This document shows, piece after piece, positions 7,628-14,767 of a stretch of DNA of 16,635 bases. Origin of the DNA: Modestobacter sp. (GTDB lineage Bacteria; Actinomycetota; Actinomycetes; Mycobacteriales; Geodermatophilaceae); assembly GCA_025966175.1 (NCBI GenBank), contig JAOPVN010000028.1, positions 1-16,635 on the forward strand, in the 5' to 3' direction. The first letter of the stretch is position 1. Every line of letters starts with the position of its first letter. The notes under the pieces are model-generated. The model made no database searches. It worked only from the letters and a program-made list of their open reading frames with translations, and was not told the origin of the DNA. A program made the translations under genes and the position numbers.

Positions 7628-8520
7628 TGCTGGTGTGGCCGATCGTCGCCGTGCTGGGCTTCGTCGTGCTGGCTGCGCTGGTCATCGCGCTCGGCACGAG
7701 CTCGACCGCGCGGTACGAGTTCGAGCGCAACCGGGTGCAGGCACAGCGCCAGCAGGCCGCCGTCCCCACCGCGGTCGGCGCGGCCGCCGTCGCCGACGGC
7801 TCGGAGGGTCGACCGGGCGGCGACCAGTCCTTGCCGGCCGCTGGCACCGGCAGTGCCGCCTCGCAGGAGGCACGGCCGGCAGCGGCCGTCGGCCTGGCCA
7901 CGCACCCCGCCGGAAAGCGGGTCCCCGGGCAGGGGACGCCACCGGCGTGGTGGCTGGTGGACGGCGCGGCGGACCAGTCGGGCGAGCAGGTGGTCGCGGG
8001 TCCGTTCCCCGACCGGATCGAGGCGGAGTGGGCGGCCCTCTCCGGTGGCCTGGCGACGTCCGGGCGGGCGGTCCACGGCGTGCTGCGCGCCGACGGCCGG
8101 TTGGTGCGCCGGCAGTCACCGGAGGAGCGGGCGTGGCTGAGCGACCTCGGCGACCAGCTCGACCGGCTGCCCGATGACTGGGACGGGCCGCTGTCCGACG
8201 AGGACGAGCTGGTCACGCTCGTGGTCGAGCTGGCATCGGCGCTGGTCGAGGCGGGCCTTCCGCTCCATGACTGCGCGGGCCAGGATCCGGCCGGCGGGGT
8301 GTGCCTGACGCCGGAGCCCGGTCGTCCCGGCGTCCTGGTCAGCTGGCACCAGCACGACCGGATGAGCCACGAGCAGGTGCGCGGTGCCGCGGTGCACGCG
8401 GCGGTGCAGCAGACGATGAACTCGGCGATCGCCGAGTGCCTGCGCCAGCTGGGCTTCGACGTCGAGCCGTACGGGGCGACCGGCTGTTCCCTGGTCGCCG
8501 TCGGCCAACGCTGGAGCTGA
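7627..8520 (+). CDS. Single-pass membrane protein of unknown function, 297 aa
   Basis: ATG at 7627 overlaps the previous stop. Residues 3-22 form one membrane helix, followed by GTSSTARYEFERNR, so the bulk of the protein probably lies in the cytoplasm or outside depending on orientation, which I cannot settle. Residues 35-90 are a low-complexity Ala/Gln/Gly linker. The rest (about 95-297) is a soluble domain with a Trp/acidic stretch (PDDWDGPLSDEDE), a conserved-looking WHQHDRMSHEQVRG segment, a helical AVHAAVQQTMNSAIAECL stretch and a C-terminal DVEPYGATGC. I recognise no named family. The first 34 residues match the 56-aa protein at 16144-16314 at 22 positions. The gene converges on the polymerase gene. 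Confidence 0.75.
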   Translation: MLVWPIVAVLGFVVLAALVIALGTSSTARYEFERNRVQAQRQQAAVPTAVGAAAVADGSEGRPGGDQSLPAAGTGSAASQEARPAAAVGLATHPAGKRVPGQGTPPAWWLVDGAADQSGEQVVAGPFPDRIEAEWAALSGGLATSGRAVHGVLRADGRLVRRQSPEERAWLSDLGDQLDRLPDDWDGPLSDEDELVTLVVELASALVEAGLPLHDCAGQDPAGGVCLTPEPGRPGVLVSWHQHDRMSHEQVRGAAVHAAVQQTMNSAIAECLRQLGFDVEPYGATGCSLVAVGQRWS

Positions 8521-8522
8521 CA

Positions 8523-8536
8523 CCGGGCACCCCCGG
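8523..8536. terminator. Weak hairpin between convergent genes
   Basis: CCGGG (8523-8527) can pair with CCCGG (8532-8536) around a 4-nt loop in the 44-bp gap between the 297-aa gene and the polymerase gene. It overlaps the run CCCCCGGGGG. It is short, so only a possible terminator. Confidence 0.25.
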
Positions 8537-8564
8537 GGGCGAGTAGCGGGGACGGCGACGCGGC

Positions 8565-10223
8565 TCAGTCGGCGTCGGCCCAGGACTCCACGACCGAGAC
8601 GTCGAGCGGGAAGTCGACCGGAAAGCCGCCGAAGAGCAGCCGCCCGGCCTCGGCCGAGGCCCGGCGGACCGCATCGATCACGTCGTCGGCCAGTTCCGCG
8701 GGTGTGTGGACGACGACCTCGTCGTGCAGGAAGAACACCAGGTGCGCCCGCTCGCTCACCGTGCCGGCGTCGCCGAGCCGCCACAACCGGTTCCGCAGAT
8801 CGGCCAGCCAGCACAGCGCCCACTCCGCGCCGGTGCCCTGGACGACGAAGTTGCGGGTGAAGCGGCCCCACGCCCGGCGGTGCCGGTCCCGGTCCTCCCG
8901 CGAGCCACCCTCGTCCGGCGGCTCACCGAGCGCGACCGCCCGCTCCGCCCACGCGCCGGTGGGCACGGGAGATCCGCGGCCGAGCAACGTGTGCACCACC
9001 TCGCCCCGTTCGCCGGCGCGGGCCGCCTCCTCGACCAGGCCGATGGCCCGCGGGTAGCGGCGGGTCAGGCGCGGCATCATCCGCCCGCTCTCGCCCCGGG
9101 TGCCGCCGTACATCGCCCCGAGCATCCCGACCTTGGCCTCGGCGCGGGTCGCCACCGCACCGCTGGCGACCATGCCCTGGTAGAGGTCGGTGGCCCGCGC
9201 GGCCTCCGCCATCGCCGCGTCCCCGCTCATCCCGGCGAGCACGCGCGGCTCCAGCTGGGCGACGTCGGCGACGACGAACCGCCAGCCCTCGTCCGCGACC
9301 GCCGCCGGCCGCACCTGCAGGGGAACCGAGAGCGCGCCGCCGCCGTTCGACGCCCACCGGCCGGTCACGACCCCGCCAGGGAGGAAGTACGAGCGGAACC
9401 GGCCGTCGCGCACCCAGGTGTCCAGCCAGTTCCAGCCGTTCGCCTGGAGCAGCCGGACCAGCTTCTTGTACTCCAGCAGCGCCGGGATGCTCGGGTGGTC
9501 GAGCTGCTCCAGCGTCCAGGAGCGGGTGTCGGCCACCGGCAGACCCGCCGTCTGCAGCGCGCGGAGGAGCTCCCCGGGGGAATCGGGGTTCAGCTGCGGC
9601 GCACCGAGGCCCTCGCGGATCGCCGGCAGCAGCCGCTCGAGCGCCGCCGGCCGGTGACCGGGTGCCGGACGCGGGCCGAGCAGCTCGGTCAGCAGCCGGT
9701 CGTGGACGTCGGCGCGCCAGGGCAGCCCGGCGTGGGTCATCTCCGCGGCCACCAGCGCGCCGGAGGACTCGGCCGCCAGCAGCAGACCGAGGCGCCCACG
9801 TTCCGCCGACGCGGCGAGCGCCGCCTGCTGACGTTGGTGCTCGGCCACCGGGTCGAGGCGGTCGGCGGGGTCGGCGAGGGGGAAGAGCGCCGGGTCGGCG
9901 GCGGTGACCGGCTCCAGCGCGTCCCACCCGCCCGCGTCGTCGCCCCCGAGCAGCGACCGGTCGACGAACGGGGAACGCCGGAGGACGGCGCGGCACAGCC
10001 GCAGGTCGGTGCAGCGCTCGACCCGGACGCCGGCCTCCAGCAGCCCCGGGTACCACCGGGTGGTGTCGTCCCAGACCCAGCGGACGGGGGAGGTGTCCCG
10101 GTCGCGGACGAAGCCGGCGAGCTCCTCGGCGGGGAACCGGGTCGCGCCGGCGACGGTCCCGTCGTCGGCGAGCTCGTGTGCCACGGTCGCCTCGGCTCGG
10201 CGCACGAGGACGACGCGGTTCAC
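8565..10223 (-). CDS. PolI-like bifunctional 3'-5' exonuclease/DNA polymerase
   Basis: 552 aa, GTG start at 10223, the only in-frame start after an upstream TGA. Family A polymerase palm and finger motifs are present: TGRW (287-290), motif A VADVAQLEPRVL (318-329, Asp320), motif B Arg360-Lys364-Tyr372-Gly-Gly, QGTGAEW (462-468) and motif C FLHDEVVV (498-505). It lacks the 5'-nuclease domain. The first ~130 residues show no obvious exonuclease carboxylates, so a proofreading activity is doubtful even though the family is named for it. Motif A reads DVAQLEPR rather than DYSQIELR, marking the divergent short actinobacterial PolA-like group. It follows ApbE by 51 bp, so it may be the last gene of the flavin operon or have its own start of transcription. 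A GGAGG overlaps the GTG, which is unusual spacing. Confidence 0.88.
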   Translation of the reverse strand: MNRVVLVRRAEATVAHELADDGTVAGATRFPAEELAGFVRDRDTSPVRWVWDDTTRWYPGLLEAGVRVERCTDLRLCRAVLRRSPFVDRSLLGGDDAGGWDALEPVTAADPALFPLADPADRLDPVAEHQRQQAALAASAERGRLGLLLAAESSGALVAAEMTHAGLPWRADVHDRLLTELLGPRPAPGHRPAALERLLPAIREGLGAPQLNPDSPGELLRALQTAGLPVADTRSWTLEQLDHPSIPALLEYKKLVRLLQANGWNWLDTWVRDGRFRSYFLPGGVVTGRWASNGGGALSVPLQVRPAAVADEGWRFVVADVAQLEPRVLAGMSGDAAMAEAARATDLYQGMVASGAVATRAEAKVGMLGAMYGGTRGESGRMMPRLTRRYPRAIGLVEEAARAGERGEVVHTLLGRGSPVPTGAWAERAVALGEPPDEGGSREDRDRHRRAWGRFTRNFVVQGTGAEWALCWLADLRNRLWRLGDAGTVSERAHLVFFLHDEVVVHTPAELADDVIDAVRRASAEAGRLLFGGFPVDFPLDVSVVESWADAD

Positions 10224-10274
10224 CTCCGCAGTCTCGCCGACGGGTCCGACGGGAACCGGCAGGCGTCGACCGGC

Positions 10275-11051
10275 TCAGGCGGCGGGCCCGCTGACCGTCG
10301 TCGTCCCGCCGTCGGCCCAGACGACGAACCCCGTACGCCCGGGCCGGGTCGCCAGCCACGCTGCCGCCCCCTGCCCCAGGACGTAGGCCGCGGTCGCGTC
10401 CAGGTCGGCCCAGGTCAGGGAGTTCCCGATCACGGTCACCGAGGCGATCCCCGACGGCGGTCGGCCGGTGCGGGCGTCCACCAGGTGCTGCCCGCGGTGC
10501 GCGGTGCCCGAGGTGGCGACAGCGCCGGTGGTCACCGGCACCACGGCCAGCACCCGGCGGGTGTCCCTGGGGTCCTCGATGCCGATCCGCCACGGCTCCC
10601 CGTCGGGGTCCAGCGTGCGGCACAGCAGGTCGCCGCCGGCGGACAGGCAGAAGTCGGTCTCCGGCAGAGCCCGCAGCGGGGCGGCCGCGCGGTCCACCGC
10701 CCAGCCCTTCACGACGCCGCTGGGGTCCAGCACCCCCGCGCCGTCCGGCCCGGCCCGGCGGACGGCGAACGCGCCACCGGACTCCTGTTCGGCCAGCGCG
10801 CCCAGGCCGAGCACCTCGGCCACCTCCGGGGGGCAGTCCGCCGGCTCGAGCTCCCCCCGGCCCAGCCGGGACACCACGGAGTCGGGCCGGTGGGTGCTGA
10901 ACACCCGGTCGACCTCCCGCAGGACGGCGACCGCCTCCGCCCAGGCGGCCGCAGCCGCGGTGTCCGCCGCGTGCCGGCCGCGCAGCGCGAGGCTGACCGG
11001 CATCCCCATCACGTGCTCCACCCGGCGGTGGGTGCGATCGGCGACGGTCAC
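10275..11051 (-). CDS. apbE: FAD:protein FMN transferase (ApbE family)
   Basis: 258 aa, GTG start at 11051 overlapping the previous stop by 4 nt (GTGA). ApbE transfers FMN from FAD to a Thr or Ser hydroxyl of FMN-binding domains. Visible motifs are MGMPVSL (15-21), VFSTHRPDSVVSRL (50-63), SGGAF (91-95), SGVVKGWAVD (111-120), SAGGDLL (137-143), ATSG (179-182), HLVDARTG (189-196) and a WADLDATA metal/flavin site (214-221). It is somewhat shorter than typical ApbE. No signal peptide or lipobox precedes these motifs, unlike many exported ApbE proteins. The likely client is the neighbouring FMN-binding protein with an SGAT motif. Longer starts run through sequence coding for the upstream gene and were rejected. 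Confidence 0.93.
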   Translation of the reverse strand: MTVADRTHRRVEHVMGMPVSLALRGRHAADTAAAAAWAEAVAVLREVDRVFSTHRPDSVVSRLGRGELEPADCPPEVAEVLGLGALAEQESGGAFAVRRAGPDGAGVLDPSGVVKGWAVDRAAAPLRALPETDFCLSAGGDLLCRTLDPDGEPWRIGIEDPRDTRRVLAVVPVTTGAVATSGTAHRGQHLVDARTGRPPSGIASVTVIGNSLTWADLDATAAYVLGQGAAAWLATRPGRTGFVVWADGGTTTVSGPAA

Positions 11052-11485
11052 AGCCCGGCCTGGTCCAGCGCGCCCTGCAGCGACTCCAGGTACCCCTCGC
11101 TGGTGACGGTCGCGCCGCTGACCATGTCGATCCCGGTGCTCTGCGCGGCCAGCGTCTCCCGCACCAGCACCGGCAGCGCGCGGGCGTTGATCTGCCGGTC
11201 CTTGCCGTTGCCGGAGGGGTACTCGACGACGGTCACGTCGGTGATCACGCCGCCCGCGACGGTGAGCTGCACCTGCACCGGCCCCCACCGGGTGGACGCC
11301 GAGGGCCCGGTCACCGTCGTCCCCACCGCCGACGCGGTGGTCCCGGCCGGAACGGCCGGGGAGGCGAGCACGGTGTTGACGCCGACCGTCGAAGCTCCCG
11401 TCGAGGTGCGGTACCCGAACAACAGCACCACGACGGTGACGGTGACGGCGAACCAGAGGGCGATGCGTCGCACGCCGGTCACCAT
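11048..11485 (-). CDS. FMN-binding domain membrane protein, flavinylation target
   Basis: 145 aa from ATG 11485; GTG 11482 is an equally good start and would give a 4-nt GTGA overlap with the upstream stop, as seen at the other junction. Arg6-Arg7 followed by a hydrophobic segment (8-24) indicates an N-in membrane anchor or uncleaved signal, with the rest outside the cytoplasm. A Thr/Ala/Val-rich linker (28-62) leads to a FMN_bind domain (about 68-143). The domain contains GGVITDVTVVEYP (78-90), INARALP (99-105) and SGATVTSEGY (123-132). Thr126 of SGAT is the expected covalent FMN site. It probably carries electrons between the ferric-reductase-like membrane protein and an outside acceptor. 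Identification by the SGAT motif and context is strong. Confidence 0.9.
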   Translation of the reverse strand: MVTGVRRIALWFAVTVTVVVLLFGYRTSTGASTVGVNTVLASPAVPAGTTASAVGTTVTGPSASTRWGPVQVQLTVAGGVITDVTVVEYPSGNGKDRQINARALPVLVRETLAAQSTGIDMVSGATVTSEGYLESLQGALDQAGL

Positions 11486-12888
11486 CGGAAGGTCTCGGCG
11501 TGGAACTGGGCAGGGGGCAGCCCCGCGGCCGCGCAGCTGCGGCGGACGTCCGCGGTCCACGCCTCGGGGCCGCACACGTAGACGTCCCGGCTCGCCAGGT
11601 CGGGCACCCAGAACCGCAGTGCCGTGACGTCGTCGGCCGTGCCGACGCCGTCGCCCAGCCAGGAGTCGGGGGCGCGGCGGGGGCCGGGGAGTTCCAGCAC
11701 CCGCAGGCCACGGTCGCGGGCCAGGGCGGCGAACTCCGCCCCGAACAGCGGCCGGTCGGTGAACCGGTGCAGCAGGACGGCGTCCCCGGGCCCGTACGAC
11801 AGCCCCTCGGCCAGCGCTCGCAGCGGGGTGATCCCGACCCCGGCGCCGATCAGTGCCACCCGGCGCTGGGTGCGGGCCCGGGGGCTGAGCCGGCCGAACG
11901 GCCCCTCCACCAGCACCGGGGTGCCCGGGCGCAGCGAGGCGAGTGCGGCGCTGCCGTCCCCCAGCGCCTTGACGGTGATCCGCAGGCTGCGGCCGTCGGG
12001 GGCCGCGGACAGCGAGTACGGGTGGGCGCGGGTCCACCCGGGGCGGGACAGGAAGCGCCAGGAGGCGAACTGGCCGGCCTCCACCGGTAGCCGCTCCAGC
12101 GACCGGCCGGTCAGGTACACCGAGACGACGCCCTCGGCCTCGGGGACCACCGCGCTGACCCGCAGTCGGTGCCGGGCACTGCGCACCAGCGGCAGCCCGA
12201 CCCGCCAGACGAGCACCGCGCCGGCGGCCAGGGCCCACAGCGACCACCAGTAGACCGTCGCCGCGGTCGAGGCGAGGAACTCCCGCCCGGTCCACAGCTG
12301 GTGCGGCAGCGCCAGGCCGACGCCCAGGTAGGCGTAGAGGTGCAGCAGGTGCCAGGACTCGTACCGCAGCCGCGCCCGCGCCGCCCGCAAGCTGGTGAGG
12401 ACGACCATGACCAGGCAGGCGGTGCCGGCGACGGCGAGCAGCATGCCCGGGTAGTGGACGGTCAGTTCCCAGGCGGTCGCCGGCGTGCGCAGCAAGGACC
12501 CGGCGGCGTAGCCCCAGGTGATCAGGCCGATGTGCGCCAGCATCAGGCTGAAGGAGATGAAGCCGACCAGCCGGTGCAGCACGGCGAGCCGGTCCTGGCC
12601 GACGGCCTGCTCGAGCAGCGGCAGTCGCGCCATCAGCAGCACCTGGACCAGCAGCAGGTCCGACGCGAGCAGCCCGGAGAGCCGGCCCAGCGAGGTCAGC
12701 CCGGTTTCCCAGCCGGAGAGATCGGCGATCCCGCCCCCGGCGGCCCACCACCACGTCACCAGCAGCAGGCCAAGCCACAGCGCGACCAGGGAACCGGCCC
12801 GGACACCGGCGTCCCGCTGTGCCGGGCGCGCCCAGCGTCCGGTACGACGGGTCCACGGGTCCACGGACGGCGTGGCCACTGCGCTCAT
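11479..12888 (-). CDS. Ferric-reductase-like transmembrane flavocytochrome
   Basis: 469 aa, ATG at 12888 with no recognisable Shine-Dalgarno. Residues 33-235 carry about six membrane helices. Candidate haem ligands are His105 (LHRLVGF), His119 (LAHIGL), His180 and His183 (SWHLLHLY) and His196. The C-terminal part is a ferredoxin-NADP reductase-type module: HPYSLS FAD motif (289-294), GAGVGITPLRAL NAD(P) motif (348-359), CGPEAW (around 443-448) and a terminal FHAETFRW. Such proteins pass electrons from NAD(P)H through FAD and two haems across the membrane. It is first in an operon with the FMN-binding protein and ApbE, which suggests delivery to a covalently bound FMN. The terminal acceptor (iron, oxygen, another protein) is not evident from sequence. 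Confidence 0.92.
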   Translation of the reverse strand: MSAVATPSVDPWTRRTGRWARPAQRDAGVRAGSLVALWLGLLLVTWWWAAGGGIADLSGWETGLTSLGRLSGLLASDLLLVQVLLMARLPLLEQAVGQDRLAVLHRLVGFISFSLMLAHIGLITWGYAAGSLLRTPATAWELTVHYPGMLLAVAGTACLVMVVLTSLRAARARLRYESWHLLHLYAYLGVGLALPHQLWTGREFLASTAATVYWWSLWALAAGAVLVWRVGLPLVRSARHRLRVSAVVPEAEGVVSVYLTGRSLERLPVEAGQFASWRFLSRPGWTRAHPYSLSAAPDGRSLRITVKALGDGSAALASLRPGTPVLVEGPFGRLSPRARTQRRVALIGAGVGITPLRALAEGLSYGPGDAVLLHRFTDRPLFGAEFAALARDRGLRVLELPGPRRAPDSWLGDGVGTADDVTALRFWVPDLASRDVYVCGPEAWTADVRRSCAAAGLPPAQFHAETFRW

Positions 12889-12974
12889 GGGGAGGATCGT
12901 CGGGCGCCGGACCGGGAGCCAGCAGTCCGGTGGCTGGGTGTCCGCTGTGTACCCGCCGCCTCCGCAGAGGCGTC

Positions 12975-13000
12975 TGATCCCGGAGCAGGATCACCGGTGA
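12975..13000. promoter_or_regulatory. Operator-like double dyad between divergent redox genes
   Basis: TGATCC (12975-12980) and GGATCA (12988-12993) form an inverted repeat with a 7-bp spacer. It overlaps the perfect 10-bp palindrome TCACCGGTGA (12991-13000). The site lies 87 bp before the flavocytochrome start and 181 bp before the hemerythrin gene, so a regulator bound here could control both directions. Confidence 0.4.
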
Positions 13001-13180
13001 CCACCGCCGGATCCAGCGGGGCTGCGCCCGCCGGGGCCGATGGCGGGGACGAGAAGCCACAGCGAGAGCCGGACACGGGCGGCGAATACTTCCTGGTCGG
13101 CATGGGACGGACCGATCCGGGGCAGGGTGGACGGGCGTCTGAGCAGCTGACGCCGCGGATCACACGCCCCGGAGCAGACG

Positions 13181-14002
13181 ATGCCTCGATCCATCGCCGA
13201 CCAGACCATCGACGAGCTCGGCGGGCGCGGCAGCGTCCTCGTGCGCCAGCGCAACGACCACGTCGAGCTGGATCGGCTGCTGCACGAACTCGACGGCACG
13301 ACCGGCACCGAGCAGGAGCGGGTGCTCCGGCGGATCGATCGGCTGGTGTTCAGTCACGCCTTCGCGGAGGAGACCGTGCTCTGGCCGGTGATCCGCCGGG
13401 TGCTGCCGGACGGCGATGCACTGACCCTCCAGGTGGAGGAGGAGCACCAGGAGGTCAACGAGTTGGTCACCGAACTGGAGACCCTCGGCCACGGCGACCT
13501 CAGGCGCGCCGAGCGGCTGGCACGCCTGGTCCAGGTGCTGCGCGAGGACGTCCGGGATGAGGAGGACGTGCTGTTCCCGCGGCTGCAGCAGGCGCTGGAC
13601 GCGACGGCGCTGCGCCGGCTGGGCCTGCAGTGGGAGGTCGCCCGCCGCGTCTCCCCGACCCGGCCGCACCCGACCGTCTCCCGCCGTCCGCCTGGCAATG
13701 CGCTCTCCGGCCTGCCGCTCACCGTGCTCGACCATTCACGTGACCTCGTCGACGCCGGTGTCCAGCGCGCCCCGGAGCGTCTCGCGCCGGCCGGGAAGGC
13801 GGTCAGCCGAGGGCTGGCCGCCGTCGCCGGCTGGGTGGAGCGGGTCCCGGTGTCCCGGCGGGAGACCGCCCGCCGACCCGCAGGTGAGGTCCGCCGTCGG
13901 CCCCGTGGTCTGATCGCGGGGACACCGGCCGGCGCCGCCGCCGGCCGACGACGCGAGGGAGCCGCATGTCCGACAGCTCAGGTGAGGTCCTGCTCGAGGT
14001 GA
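13181..14002 (+). CDS. Hemerythrin HHE-domain protein
   Basis: 273 aa, ATG at 13181 with GGAG at 13171-13174. The four-helix HHE domain fills residues 20-140. Ligand-like positions are His27 (NDHVELD), His59 with Glu63/Glu64 (SHAFAEE), His89 (EEHQEV), and Asp123 with Glu127/Glu128 (EDVRDEE). The last repeat unit normally begins with His; here Asp123 takes that place, so the di-iron site may be altered or mononuclear. Hemerythrin-like proteins bind oxygen or nitric oxide, or sense redox and iron. Residues 150-273 are a Pro/Arg/Ala-rich tail without a recognised domain, and codon bias weakens in its last ~28 codons. It overlaps the next gene by 37 nt. It is divergent from the flavocytochrome operon, which fits a redox role. 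Function is inferred from family only. Confidence 0.85.
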   Translation: MPRSIADQTIDELGGRGSVLVRQRNDHVELDRLLHELDGTTGTEQERVLRRIDRLVFSHAFAEETVLWPVIRRVLPDGDALTLQVEEEHQEVNELVTELETLGHGDLRRAERLARLVQVLREDVRDEEDVLFPRLQQALDATALRRLGLQWEVARRVSPTRPHPTVSRRPPGNALSGLPLTVLDHSRDLVDAGVQRAPERLAPAGKAVSRGLAAVAGWVERVPVSRRETARRPAGEVRRRPRGLIAGTPAGAAAGRRREGAACPTAQVRSCSR

Positions 14003-14715
14003 CCGAGGGCGTCGCCGTCGTCACCCTCAACGCCCCCCAGCGACGCAACGCGCTGACCCCGGCGATGGCCACCGAGCTGATCGCCGCCTTCGACGAGGTC
14101 GACGCCCGCGAGGACGTCGGCGCCCTCGTCGTGCGCGGGGTGGGCAAGTCCTTCTGCGCCGGCGGTGACGTGCAGACCCTGACCGACGCCGGCAAGGACC
14201 CGGCCGCCCCCGATGCCTACGCCGGAATGGGCGCGATCTATGACTCCTTCTACCGGCTCGGCCAGGTGAAGGCGCCGACGATCGCCGCCGTCCGCGGCTC
14301 GGCCGTCGGCGCGGGGATGAACATGCTGCTCGCCACCGACCTGCGGATCGTCGCCCGGGACGCCCGGCTGCTCTGCGGCTTCTTCAAGCGCGGCATGCAC
14401 CCGGGCGGCGGGCACCTGGTGCTGCTCTCCCGGCTGGTCGGCCGCGAGGCCGCGGCGGCCATGGCGCTGTTCGGCGAGGAGCTCGACGGTGAGGCCGCCG
14501 TGCGCCTGGGCCTGGCCTGGGAGACCCACGACGACGACGCGGTCGAGGACCGGGCGCTCGAGCTCGCCGCCCGGGTCGCGAAGGACCCCGAGCTGGCCCG
14601 GGTGACCGTCGCCAACTTCCGCAAGGAGACCGGTCCGCCCGGAGTCAGCTGGGAGATCGCCACCCAGTTCGAGCGGCCCGCGCAGATGTGGTCGATGCGC
14701 CGTTCCGCGGAGTGA
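13966..14715 (+). CDS. Enoyl-CoA hydratase/isomerase (crotonase) family protein
   Basis: 249 aa, ATG at 13966 with GAGGGAG at 13955-13961. Crotonase oxyanion-hole motifs are SFCAGGD (62-68) and GSAVGAGMNM (111-120), with ATDLRI following. Family members hydrate, isomerise or cleave acyl-CoA substrates in the cytoplasm. The two acidic residues used by true hydratases appear to be missing: the segment LLCGFFKRGMHPGGGH (135-150) has Gly138 and Gly147-149 where Glu or Asp are usual. It may therefore be an isomerase or another crotonase activity rather than a classic hydratase. It overlaps the hemerythrin gene by 37 nt, so the two are probably co-transcribed, although no shared pathway is clear. 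It ends at the strong bidirectional terminator. Confidence 0.92.
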   Translation: MSDSSGEVLLEVTEGVAVVTLNAPQRRNALTPAMATELIAAFDEVDAREDVGALVVRGVGKSFCAGGDVQTLTDAGKDPAAPDAYAGMGAIYDSFYRLGQVKAPTIAAVRGSAVGAGMNMLLATDLRIVARDARLLCGFFKRGMHPGGGHLVLLSRLVGREAAAAMALFGEELDGEAAVRLGLAWETHDDDAVEDRALELAARVAKDPELARVTVANFRKETGPPGVSWEIATQFERPAQMWSMRRSAE

Positions 14716-14722
14716 TGCACGT

Positions 14723-14753
14723 CGGCCCCGGCCCCTCTCGGGGACCGGGGCCG
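14723..14753. terminator. Strong bidirectional terminator between convergent genes
   Basis: CGGCCCCGG (14723-14731) pairs with CCGGGGCCG (14745-14753), and CCCC (14732-14735) with GGGG (14740-14743). A TCTC loop and a single bulged A at 14744 complete a 13-bp stem. It sits 7 bp after the crotonase stop and 14 bp before the YihY stop, so it can serve both strands. Confidence 0.85.
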
Positions 14754-14767
14754 GCGGGGTGCAGGGG

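Noticed and set aside
8706..11627. 973-residue open frame on the plus strand
   Set aside because: Antisense to the polymerase, ApbE and FMN-binding genes, whose motifs are unmistakable. The translation is Arg/Gly/Pro/Gln-rich without domains, as expected of the opposite strand of GC-rich genes.
12169..13560. 463-residue open frame on the plus strand
   Set aside because: Lies over the flavocytochrome gene and the hemerythrin start in another frame; Gln/Arg/Gly-rich shadow.
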